From CAWCQC01 sp963819905 (lineage in GTDB: Bacteria; Actinomycetota; Thermoleophilia; Gaiellales; Gaiellaceae), in contig CAWFXP010000006.1 of the NCBI GenBank assembly GCA_963819905.1, positions 1 through 64,000 of the forward strand: a stretch of 64,000 bases of DNA. The letters are read 5' to 3'. A program made the position numbers and the translations under genes. Below are positions 45,914-52,999 of this stretch, piece by piece. Below the pieces are notes generated by a model. It saw nothing but the letters and a program-made list of their open reading frames with translations, was not told the DNA's origin and did no database searches. Positions within the stretch are counted from its first letter, which is position 1, and each line of letters begins with the position of its first letter.

Positions 45914-46621
45914 TCAGCGCTCCTCGCGATAGGCGCGGGCCTGCGCGACGAGGGCTTCGAACAGCCGCTTGTCCTCGTCCTCCTCGGGGTGCCACAGGAC
46001 GCCGAGCGCGAACCGGTGCGCCGGGTCCTCGATCGCCTCGATCGAGCCGTCTTCGGCCCAGCCGACCACCGTCAGGTCGTCCCCGATCCGGCCGAGGCCC
46101 TGGTGGTGGGAGGAGTGGACGCCGGTGTGCTCGCCCAGGATCTCGCCGGTCTTGGTCCCGGACGCGATCCGGACGTCGTGGAGCGAGAACGTGCCGGGAA
46201 CCTCCCGGTGGCGCTCGTGGCCGACGAGCTCGGGCAGGTGCTGATGGAGGTCGCCGCCGTGGACGATGTTCAGCAGCTGCATGCCGCGGCAGATGGCGAG
46301 CACTGGCATCTCGCGCGCGAGGGCCGCCTCGAGCAGGGCGAGCTCTGCCCGGTCGCGCTCGGGCTGCACCATCGCGGTCTCCGGATGGGAGTCCTGGCCG
46401 TAGACGTCCGGGCCGATGTCGGCACCCCCGGACAGGATCAGCCCGTCGAGCGCGTCGAGGGTCTCCTCTACGCCGCCGTCGACGGGAGGAACGATCAGCG
46501 GGCGCCCGCCGGCGCGCTGAACGGACTCGACATACGAGAGCGGGATGAGCGCCGCCGGGAGCTTCCACGCGGCCCAGCGCGCCTCGAGCGCGTAGGACGT
46601 GATACCGATCAGCGGCCTCAT
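45914..46621 (-). CDS. Class I glutamine amidotransferase, gamma-glutamyl-GABA hydrolase (PuuD)-like
   Basis: 235 residues from ATG 46621. IGITSYALEARWAAW at the start, the nucleophile Cys in VLAICRGMQLLNIVHGG near 108 and the catalytic His-x-Glu in LGVLWHPEED near 212 match peptidase C26/PuuD. PuuD removes gamma-glutamyl groups from amides such as gamma-glutamyl-GABA. It lies 28 bases downstream of the iron-type ADH gene on the same strand; with the glutamine-synthetase-like ligase upstream it completes a gamma-glutamylation cycle. Confidence 0.88.
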   Translation of the reverse strand: MRPLIGITSYALEARWAAWKLPAALIPLSYVESVQRAGGRPLIVPPVDGGVEETLDALDGLILSGGADIGPDVYGQDSHPETAMVQPERDRAELALLEAALAREMPVLAICRGMQLLNIVHGGDLHQHLPELVGHERHREVPGTFSLHDVRIASGTKTGEILGEHTGVHSSHHQGLGRIGDDLTVVGWAEDGSIEAIEDPAHRFALGVLWHPEEDEDKRLFEALVAQARAYREER

Positions 46622-46649
46622 CGTCCTGAGTGTACGGCCGGCCGAACGC

Positions 46650-47807
46650 CTACCGGGCGTCGATCGCGAGCGCGCTTCGATAGCAGGCGACGACGTCGTC
46701 CTTCGTCCAGGGCTCGGGCGCCACGGTGATGAAGTAGTCGTCCATCGCCGCGGCCGCCAGCGCGTCGAGCTGCGCCTCGGTGACACCGACCGAGCCGAGC
46801 GTCGGGAAGTCGATCTCGGCCAGGAGGCGGCGAACGGCCTGAACCGCCCGCGAGCCGTCACCCGACCCGTCGTCGGGCTCGTCGAGCGCGTCGGCGACCC
46901 GCTCGAAGAGGTCGGGGACTGCGCGACGGTCGTGATCCATCGTCTCGGCGAGCACTAGGCCGATAGTAAGCCCGTGAGGGAGGTGGAGCGCACCGCCGAT
47001 CGCCTGGGCGATCGAGTGCTCCGAGCCGCAGTCCGAGATGTTCATCGCGAGCCCGCCGAGCAGGCTCGCGCAGGCCATCTCGCTGCGGGCGCCGCGGTCC
47101 GAGCCGTCGCGAACGACGCGCGGGAGCGCTCCGCCGGCGAGCCGGGTCGCCTCGAGCGCGATCCCGTTCCCGATCGGGGTTCGGGCCTCGACGACGACCG
47201 CCGCGATCGCCTGGGCGAGCGCGTCGACGCCGGCGTACTTCGTCGGGGCCGGCGGGAGCCCGTAGGTGAGCTCCGGGTCGACGAGCGCGTGCTGGGCGCG
47301 CAGGTTCGGTCCGGCGATCCCGGCCTTGCGATTCGTGGCCGGGTCGGTGATCACGCAGCCGCCCGACACCTCGGAGCCGGTGCCCGCGGTGGTGGGGACG
47401 GTGACGAGCGGCATCGCAGGCTCCGTGTACTCGACGTCCCCGGCCGCGAAGCGGAGGTACGGCCCACCCTGCGTCGCCACGAGCCGGGCGGCCTTGGCAG
47501 TGTCCATCGCCGACCCGCCGCCGATCGCCACGACCGCATCGCCGCCGCCCGCCTCTAGCGCGGCGGCAGCCGCCTCGACGTCGTGGACGGTCGGCTCGCC
47601 CGGGCCCTTGACGAAGCGCTCGTGGCTTCCGAGCGCGTCGAGCGCCGCAGCCACCTCCGGCAGGTTCTGGACGACCTCGTCGACAACGACGAACGGACGC
47701 GCTGCCGCGTCGCCGCGAACGACCTCCGCGAGCTCCGTGATCACGCCCTCTCCGAAGCGGATCCGGACAGGCAGATGGTTGCGAAACGGCTCGATGCCCG
47801 TGCTCAT
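46650..47807 (-). CDS. Iron-containing (group III) alcohol dehydrogenase
   Basis: 385 residues, ATG overlapping the ligase stop (ATGA). NAD-binding GGGSAMDTAKAARL near 97, TTAGTGSEVSGG near 140 and metal-binding LPHGLTIGLVLAE near 264 are family landmarks. One usual His ligand (DALxHAIE) is Gln here (DALAQAIA), as in glycerol-dehydrogenase-like members with a different ligand set. It could reduce or oxidise an aldehyde/alcohol arising from an amine. It is central in the GS-like/ADH/PuuD-like operon. Confidence 0.9.
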   Translation of the reverse strand: MSTGIEPFRNHLPVRIRFGEGVITELAEVVRGDAAARPFVVVDEVVQNLPEVAAALDALGSHERFVKGPGEPTVHDVEAAAAALEAGGGDAVVAIGGGSAMDTAKAARLVATQGGPYLRFAAGDVEYTEPAMPLVTVPTTAGTGSEVSGGCVITDPATNRKAGIAGPNLRAQHALVDPELTYGLPPAPTKYAGVDALAQAIAAVVVEARTPIGNGIALEATRLAGGALPRVVRDGSDRGARSEMACASLLGGLAMNISDCGSEHSIAQAIGGALHLPHGLTIGLVLAETMDHDRRAVPDLFERVADALDEPDDGSGDGSRAVQAVRRLLAEIDFPTLGSVGVTEAQLDALAAAAMDDYFITVAPEPWTKDDVVACYRSALAIDAR

Positions 47808-49138
47808 CCTCGCTCGAACATCCTCTCCCGCTCGTAGCCCGTCACGACCTGGTCGAACAGCCGCTGCTCGGTACGCGCGTAGTTCAGGTAGTGGTCGACG
47901 ACCTGGTCTCCGAACGCCTCCCGGGCCATCGCACCGCGCTCGAGCGCCTCGATCGCCTCGTAGAGCGACCGGGGAAATCGCTCGGCGTCCGACTCGTAGG
48001 CGTTGCCCTCGAGCGCTGCCGGTAGGGGCAGCCCCTGCTCGATGCCGTGCAGCCCGGCCGCGATCAGCGCCGCGAAGGCGAGGTACGGGTTGCAGTCGCC
48101 GCCGGGGATGCGCGTCTCCGTGCGGAGGGAGTCGCCGTGGCCGACGATCCGGAACCCGACCGTCCGGTTGTCGTGCCCCCACGCCAGCGTCGTCGGCGCC
48201 CAGCTTCCGGCGGCGTAGCGCTTGTACGAGTTGACCGTGGGCGCCAGGAAGACGGCGAGCTCCTTGAAGCACGCGATCTGCCCGGCGAGGAAGCCGGCGA
48301 ACGCCTCCGATTCGCCCGCGAACGCGTTCGCGCCGTCCTGCCAGAGGCTCGCGTGGATGTGGCACGAGTTGCCGATCCAGGTGTGATCCGGCTTCGCCAT
48401 GAACGTGAGCGAGCAGCCGTTCTGGAACGCGATCTCCTTCGCGCCGTTCTTGTAGATCGTGTGGTTGTCGGCCATCGTCAGGGCGTCCGCGTAGCGAAAG
48501 TTGATCTCGTGCTGGCCCGGCCACGCCTCGCCCTTCGACGTCTCGACGGGGATCCCGGCGGCGTGCATCCCGTTGCGGATCTGCCGGATGAGCGGCTCGT
48601 CGTAGGTCGAGGCGAGGATGTGGTAGTCGAGGATGTACGGGACCGACGGCGTCAGGTCGCGATAGCCCTTCTCGTGAGCCTCGGCATACGTCTCGCGGAA
48701 GAGGTAGAACTCGAGCTCCGACCCGAGCATCGGCGTGTAGCCGAGCTCGGCCGCCCGCTCGACCTGCCGCTTCAGCACCTGCCGGGGCGAGGGCGCGACC
48801 GGCGACCCGTCGTGCCAGGCGACGTCGCAGAGAACGAGCGCGGTCGCCTCGAGCCACGGGATCCGCCGCAGCGTGGCGAGATCCGGGACGAGGGCGAAGT
48901 CGCCGTAACCGCGCTCCCAGTTCGCGATCTCGTAACCCGGCACGGGGTCCATCTCCATGTCGAGCGCCAGCAGGTAGTTGCACCCCTCGACGCCGTTCGC
49001 GACCACGTGCTCGTCGAGGAAGAACTCGCCGTGCAGGCGCTTTCCGAGCAGCCGTCCCTGCATGTCGGTGAACGCGACGACGACGGTGTCGATCGCGCCG
49101 GACTCGACCTCCGCCCGTAGCTCGTCCAGGCTCAGCAT
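47804..49138 (-). CDS. Glutamine-synthetase-like gamma-glutamyl-amine ligase (PuuA/GlnA3-like)
   Basis: 444 residues. The N-terminal beta-grasp VVAFTDMQGRLLGKRLHG precedes the catalytic domain with GSELEFYLF (metal-ligand Glu), PGQHEINFRYADALTMADN, GNSCHIHASLWQDG and RTETRIPGGDCNPYLAFAA. It is a type I-fold glutamine synthetase relative, and operon partners (ADH, PuuD-like) favour gamma-glutamylation of an amine over making glutamine. Which amine is not readable. First gene of the leftward operon. Confidence 0.88.
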   Translation of the reverse strand: MLSLDELRAEVESGAIDTVVVAFTDMQGRLLGKRLHGEFFLDEHVVANGVEGCNYLLALDMEMDPVPGYEIANWERGYGDFALVPDLATLRRIPWLEATALVLCDVAWHDGSPVAPSPRQVLKRQVERAAELGYTPMLGSELEFYLFRETYAEAHEKGYRDLTPSVPYILDYHILASTYDEPLIRQIRNGMHAAGIPVETSKGEAWPGQHEINFRYADALTMADNHTIYKNGAKEIAFQNGCSLTFMAKPDHTWIGNSCHIHASLWQDGANAFAGESEAFAGFLAGQIACFKELAVFLAPTVNSYKRYAAGSWAPTTLAWGHDNRTVGFRIVGHGDSLRTETRIPGGDCNPYLAFAALIAAGLHGIEQGLPLPAALEGNAYESDAERFPRSLYEAIEALERGAMAREAFGDQVVDHYLNYARTEQRLFDQVVTGYERERMFERG

Positions 49139-49192
49139 TCGCGGATCTTAGACGCCCGAATATCCGATCGGTCCGGGCCGTGCGCCTATGCG

Positions 49193-49204
49193 TATCCTTG
49201 GATA
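49193..49204. promoter_or_regulatory. Short palindrome in divergent promoter
   Basis: TATCC-TT-GGATA is a perfect inverted repeat about 55 bases upstream of the ligase start and 34 bases upstream of the divergent gene at 49238. The AT-rich character and position suggest an operator for one or both genes. Confidence 0.4.
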
Positions 49205-49237
49205 AGTCCTCGCTCGAGTCGACCAGGGAGGTCCCCC

Positions 49238-49711
49238 ATGACATCGGAGGAACGAACCGTTCGCAACGAGCTCGCCGCGCTTGCGAGGGACGACCAGGGC
49301 CGGCAGCTTCTGCAGCTCGCTTTGCGAGGCATCCAGGAGTCGGGGCGCGGTCTGAGCTACGGCTGCTGGGTGAAGCGGGACGGCGGCGTCTCCGGTTGCC
49401 TCTTCCAGCACGCGTACTGGCAGGGGGTCGCCGAAGGAGTGTTCCGGCCCGCTCGCGCGCCGAAGGGTGAGATCAAGGAGCTCGTCGGCGAGGAGGACTT
49501 CGCGCTCGTCATGGGAGCGATCCGGGCGTTCGACGCGCTCGGGCGGCGCCGTTTCACGCGCTGGTCGCTCGGCTCGTACGGCATTCCCCAGCGGGCCCTC
49601 GACCAGGAGCGCTGGCAGGCGACCGTCGAGCGGCTCCTGATCGACGCGCTCGCCGACACGCGACCGGACGCCGCCGGCCGGCCGGTACGTTCGGCCGCAC
49701 CGATCTCGTAA
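49238..49711 (+). CDS. Conserved hypothetical protein
   Basis: 157 residues with GGGAGGT upstream of ATG 49238. Soluble, with an N-terminal helical part (VRNELAALARDDQGRQLLQLALRGI), SYGCWVKRDGGVSGCLFQHAYWQGVAEGVF in the middle and a Pro/Ala-rich end. Two Cys near 43 and 54 and several aromatic residues are notable. I do not recognise the family. Divergent from the GS-like gene, it may be coregulated. Confidence 0.65.
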   Translation: MTSEERTVRNELAALARDDQGRQLLQLALRGIQESGRGLSYGCWVKRDGGVSGCLFQHAYWQGVAEGVFRPARAPKGEIKELVGEEDFALVMGAIRAFDALGRRRFTRWSLGSYGIPQRALDQERWQATVERLLIDALADTRPDAAGRPVRSAAPIS

Positions 49712-49741
49712 CGCCTACCGAACTCGGGAGACTCGATAGAC

Positions 49742-50399
49742 ATGCTGTTCACACGCAAGAAGTCCGAGAAGCCGCTCCCGGAGGACGCCCTGCCGGGACG
49801 CGAGGAGCCGATACCCGTGCCGTCGCGCCACGAAGTCAACGGCACATCCGCTGACGCCGCCGTTTCCAGAGGGCTCCGAGCAAGCGGTGTTCGGTCTCGG
49901 CTGCTTCTGGGGCGCCGAGCAGATGTTCTGGCTGGCGCCCGGGGTGTTCACGACCGCCGTCGGCTACGCCGGCGGCTTCACTCCCAACCCGACGTACGAG
50001 GAGGTCTGCTCCGGGCGGACCGGCCACGCGGAGGTCGTTCTCGTCGTCTTCGATCCGGCGAAGACGAGCTACGAGGAGATGCTCAGGATCTTCTGGGAGA
50101 GCCACAACCCGACCCAGGGCATGCGGCAGGGCAACGACGTCGGCACGCAGTACCGCTCGGCGATCTACGTCGATTCCGACGAGCAGCGCGAGGCGGCCGA
50201 GGCCTCCCGCGACCGCTACCAGCAGGCGCTCACGGCCCGCCGGTTCGGAGAGATCACGACCGAGATCGCCGAGGCGGGCCCGTTCTATTACGCCGAGCCG
50301 TACCACCAGCAGTACCTGGCCAAGAACCCGCATGGCTACTGCGGCCTCGGCGGCACGGGCGTCTCGTGCCCGGTGGGAGTTGGCGCGACCGAGGCGTAA
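49742..50399 (+). CDS. msrA: Peptide methionine (S)-S-oxide reductase MsrA (one frameshift)
   Basis: About 218 residues. The active-site motif GLGCFWGAEQMFW is near residue 52 of the joined product, followed by PGVFTTAVGYAGG, TGHAEVVLVVFDP, GTQYRSAIY and the conserved HQQYLAKNPHGYCGLGGTGVSCP tail. The N-terminal extension (MLFTRKKSEKPLPEDALPGR) is typical for actinobacterial MsrA and lies in another frame; the shift is near 49858. It repairs oxidised methionine in proteins. The indel looks like a sequence error. Confidence 0.88.
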
Positions 50400-50419
50400 C
50401 CGGGACGGAGCTTTCGCCC

Positions 50420-50896
50420 GTGGGAGCCATACCGGACGACGAGGCCCTCGTCTCGGTCCTCCAGAACTACCTCCGGGTTCTCCAGGGGCATCCGAGCGCT
50501 GAGGAGATGATGTCCGAGGTCGTGACGGAGGACTTCGAGACCGGCTTCGTCGGCGGGTTCGTCTGGAAGGGCCTCGAGGGGCTGCGCGACTTCCTCTCTC
50601 AGCGCGACGGCTTCTTCGACGAGACGCACACGATCGAAGAGCTGCTCGATCGCGGGCGAGCGGAGAACGGCGATCTCCAGGCGACGACACGGCTTCGCTT
50701 CTTCCTGCGCCGCTGGGAGGCGCCCTCACCCGTGAGCCAGGAGTTCACGGGCCTGTGCTTCCATGCCTGGCGCGTGCGCGAGGTCGACGGCGGTTGGCGA
50801 GTCGCTGCACAGATGGTCGAGCGCTTCGAGGGCCTCAACGACAACGCCGCGCGCCTCTTCGCGACCCCCGACGAAGGCCTCAACACCGAGTCGTGA
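50420..50896 (+). CDS. NTF2-like (SnoaL-type) protein
   Basis: 158 residues from GTG 50420, just after msrA. An alpha helix followed by a curved sheet fold: LVSVLQNYLRVLQGHPSAEEMMSEVV, FVWKGLEGLRDFLSQRDGFFDETH, then LRFFLRRWEAPSP and CFHAWRVREVDGGWRVAAQMVERFEG. These polyketide-cyclase/ketosteroid-isomerase relatives bind small ligands; no function can be assigned. It converges on the microcompartment operon across 18 bases. Confidence 0.75.
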   Translation: MGAIPDDEALVSVLQNYLRVLQGHPSAEEMMSEVVTEDFETGFVGGFVWKGLEGLRDFLSQRDGFFDETHTIEELLDRGRAENGDLQATTRLRFFLRRWEAPSPVSQEFTGLCFHAWRVREVDGGWRVAAQMVERFEGLNDNAARLFATPDEGLNTES

Positions 50897-50914
50897 GCTG
50901 CATCGCGCCGGCGC

Positions 50915-51511
50915 TCAGGTAAGCGCCGACAGGGCGGCGGCGCGGGCCTCGGCGACCTCGTCGTCCCGGCCCGAGACGATCAGGCGGCCCGTCGCTCCGA
51001 GCACGGCGGCGTAGACGAGCTTCACCGGGGCGTGCTTCTCGGCCGCGTTGGCGGCCGCTGCGACGTACGCGGCCGGCTGGAGCTCCAGCACGAACATCGT
51101 CTCACCCTCGAGGAGGAGGCTCGCCGAGCGCAGGCGGTTGACGAGCTGCGCCTGGTTGCCGGAGACCCTCGTCACCGTCTCCGCGGCGACCACCTCCGGT
51201 CGCGTTCGCTCGTCGCGCCTCAGCCGGAGCCGCTCGAGCACGACCTCCGCCGCGAGCGCGAGCGACGCCGGATCGCGCGCGTGAAGCTCGAGCGTCCCGT
51301 ACTGGCGCTCGACGACCTGGAGCCCGGAGCGCACGTCGGCGTTCTTGACCGCGGCATCGACGAGGGCGAAGACCGTGTTCGCCGGCGCGACCTCGACGTA
51401 GAGCTGCGCCATCCCCTTGAGCGGCGGATCGCCCTGGCAGGTCTGGGCGACGTACGCAGCCCATTGCGGCTGGACGGCGTCGATCTCGACGAAGGCGCGG
51501 AGCTCGGGCAC
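50915..51511 (-). CDS. Bacterial microcompartment shell protein, tandem-domain BMC-T (EutL-like)
   Basis: 198 residues from GTG 51511. Two BMC domains in tandem are seen: about 1-95 (LKGMAQLYVEVAPANTVFALVDAAVKNADV resembles the EutL/BMC-T second-layer pattern) and about 100-198 (LLLEGETMFVLELQPAAYVAAAANAAEKHAPVK). BMC-T proteins form pseudo-hexameric trimers with larger, sometimes gated pores in the shell. It is the last gene of the operon, following BMC-P after 13 bases. No membrane or signal segment. Confidence 0.85.
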   Translation of the reverse strand: MPELRAFVEIDAVQPQWAAYVAQTCQGDPPLKGMAQLYVEVAPANTVFALVDAAVKNADVRSGLQVVERQYGTLELHARDPASLALAAEVVLERLRLRRDERTRPEVVAAETVTRVSGNQAQLVNRLRSASLLLEGETMFVLELQPAAYVAAAANAAEKHAPVKLVYAAVLGATGRLIVSGRDDEVAEARAAALSALT

Positions 51512-51524
51512 GCGGCGCGGGTCG

Positions 51525-51767
51525 CTACGCGTCGACGATCGCGACGATGGTCGCGTCGGTGGCGACGTCGCGTGTCGAGTCGAGCCCGCGGGCCGCTGCC
51601 CCGAGCGCCACGAGGACGAGGTCGCCGACGCCTGCGCCGACCCCGTCGACCGCGACGAACTCGGGCGCTTCTCCGTTCTCCGGCCTGACGTTCAGGAGCT
51701 TGAAGTCGGCGAGCCCCGGCGCCTTGACCGTGGCGACGGTGCTACCGACGACTCGGCAGAGCTGCAT
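51525..51767 (-). CDS. eutN: Bacterial microcompartment vertex protein, EutN/CcmL (BMC-P)
   Basis: 80 residues, small as expected, with a good GGAAGGAG site before ATG 51767. The pentamer pattern QLCRVVGSTVATVKAPGL, FKLLNVRPENG, FVAVDGVGAGVGDLVLVALGAAAR and IVAIVDA matches EutN/CcmL/BMC-P proteins that close the twelve vertices of the shell. Together with BMC-H and BMC-T it gives the minimum set to make a complete shell. Confidence 0.92.
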   Translation of the reverse strand: MQLCRVVGSTVATVKAPGLADFKLLNVRPENGEAPEFVAVDGVGAGVGDLVLVALGAAARGLDSTRDVATDATIVAIVDA

Positions 51768-51785
51768 CGTTCTCCTTCCCGGGGG

Positions 51786-52262
51786 TCACGGCGCCGCCCG
51801 CAGGCTGACGCCCCTGTCGAGCTCGTTCCAGGGGATGATCGTGTCGACGGCCGACTGGATGCGGTCGATCGCCATCATGAGGTGCTCGATCACGACCGCG
51901 AACTCCTGCGGCGTGTCCGGGCGCCAGTCGCGCAGCACCTCGGCCGCGCGACGGATGAGCGCAACCGTGTCGGCCATCTCCCACTTCGCAGTCCGGGCCG
52001 CGATCCGGTCGAGGAGGAGTGCCGAGACCTCGGTCAGCTCGGGCAAGCGGAGGTCGCCCTCGAGCGCTGCCTGGCGGCAGACCTGGAGCTGCTCGCCCGC
52101 CCAGAAGAGATCGAAGTTGCAGTAGAGGACGCACGGCAGGTTGCCCATGGGCGGCAGCGAGAACGACCGCAGCCGCTGGACGTCCGCCGGCTCCGCAACC
52201 CACTGGGCGGCCGTGAACTGCCGCAGCTCCTCGACGAGCTCCGCCGCGGTCTGCCTCGGCAT
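51786..52262 (-). CDS. Unknown protein encoded among shell genes
   Basis: 158 residues; ATG overlaps the DUF3830 stop (TGATG). A helical soluble protein with a mid-section LPPMGNLPCVLYCNFDLFW and later WRPDTPQEFAVVIEHLMMAIDRI. Two Cys in CVLYC and several Trp are notable. No signal, membrane segment or known shell fold is visible. I do not recognise it. Its fixed position between a shell vertex protein gene and DUF3830 argues for a role in the compartment, as cargo, adaptor or assembly factor. Confidence 0.75.
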   Translation of the reverse strand: MPRQTAAELVEELRQFTAAQWVAEPADVQRLRSFSLPPMGNLPCVLYCNFDLFWAGEQLQVCRQAALEGDLRLPELTEVSALLLDRIAARTAKWEMADTVALIRRAAEVLRDWRPDTPQEFAVVIEHLMMAIDRIQSAVDTIIPWNELDRGVSLRAAP

Positions 52263-52642
52263 CAGGCCGCCTCCAGCCGGACCGGGACGTGCCCGACCTC
52301 GAGGATTCGCCGCCCCACCCGGGCGAGCCCGTCGAGGTTCGAGCGGACCCGGGCGAAGTACGAGACCTCGCCGAACGGCTTCGTCTCGCCGTAGAAGAGG
52401 CAGATCGTCTGGCGGCCGGGGTAGTAGCCGATGTCGCCGGCGACGACGTTCAGCTTCGGGTTCTCCTGCTCGGCGAAGAACGGAACCATGACGATCGTCT
52501 CCTCGCCCGCGAACTTCGCGTGCACCATCGTCCCGTCCATCGGCAGGACCGAGCGCAGGTAGGCGCAGATGCGGGGCGCGTCCTCTTCGAGGAGGTCGGC
52601 CTCGACGACCTCGTCCCCGCAGATGATCCTGAGCCCGGCCAC
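52262..52642 (-). CDS. DUF3830-family (cyclophilin-like) protein
   Basis: 126 residues from GTG 52642. DEVVEADLLEEDAPRICAYL, VHAKFAGEETIVMVPFF, VVAGDIGYYPGRQTICLFYG and LDGLARVGRRI fit the DUF3830/cyclophilin-like beta-barrel pattern with the GD and FYG signatures. The family has no settled function and is sometimes linked to amidohydrolases. Inside a BMC operon it is unusual. It starts two bases after the BMC-H stop. Confidence 0.72.
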   Translation of the reverse strand: MAGLRIICGDEVVEADLLEEDAPRICAYLRSVLPMDGTMVHAKFAGEETIVMVPFFAEQENPKLNVVAGDIGYYPGRQTICLFYGETKPFGEVSYFARVRSNLDGLARVGRRILEVGHVPVRLEAA

Positions 52643-52644
52643 CT

Positions 52645-52926
52645 CTACTCGGCAGCGCCGCTCGGCAGGACGCTCGCGACGTCGTCGCTCGGACGCGGGA
52701 TGAGATGCGCCGAGACCAGCTCGCCGATCTTCTTGGCCGCCGTCGCGCCGGCGTCGATCGCCGCCTTGACCGCCCCGACGTCCCCCGTGATGACGACGGT
52801 CACGTAGCCGCCGCCGATCGACTCGCGGCCGACGAGGGTCACGTTCGCGGCTTTCACCATCACGTCCGCCGCCTCGATCGCGGCCACGAGCCCGCGCGTC
52901 TCGATCAGTCCCAGTGCTCCGTTCAT
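52645..52926 (-). CDS. Bacterial microcompartment hexameric shell protein BMC-H
   Basis: 93 residues, with AAAGGAG before ATG 52926. The single BMC domain is clear: ALGLIETRGLVAAIEAADVMVKAANV, the pore loop ESIGGGYVTVVI and GDVGAVKAAIDAGATAAKKIGELV, then a short tail. Hexamers tile the facets and conduct substrate through the central pore. It is the only BMC-H gene in the window, so a simple shell is likely. Two palindromic repeats lie just upstream. Confidence 0.95.
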   Translation of the reverse strand: MNGALGLIETRGLVAAIEAADVMVKAANVTLVGRESIGGGYVTVVITGDVGAVKAAIDAGATAAKKIGELVSAHLIPRPSDDVASVLPSGAAE

Positions 52927-52939
52927 GGTGCTCCTTTCC

Positions 52940-52963
52940 GGGCCGTACAGGTCCGGCCCCTAC
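52940..52963 (-). repeat. Palindromic repeat, copy 3, upstream of the BMC-H gene
   Basis: GGGCCGTACAGGTCCGGCCCCTAC, one base different in the stem from copy 4. The hairpin would sit in the mRNA about 14 bases upstream of the BMC-H start, just before its ribosome-binding site. Confidence 0.8.
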
Positions 52964-52973
52964 ACATCACTCC

Positions 52974-52997
52974 GGGCCGGACAGGTCCGGCCCCTAC
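52974..52997 (-). repeat. Palindromic repeat, copy 4, between the aldehyde dehydrogenase and BMC-H genes
   Basis: Same sequence as copy 1 (GGGCCGGACAGG then TCCGGCCCCTAC) in the same orientation as copy 3, ten bases from it. It begins three bases after the aldehyde dehydrogenase stop. Confidence 0.82.
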
Positions 52998-52999
52998 GA

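Noticed and set aside
52940..52997. Possible CRISPR-like array
   Set aside because: There are only two 24-base units with a ten-base spacer, each self-complementary, and related copies are scattered in the window. No cas genes are present.
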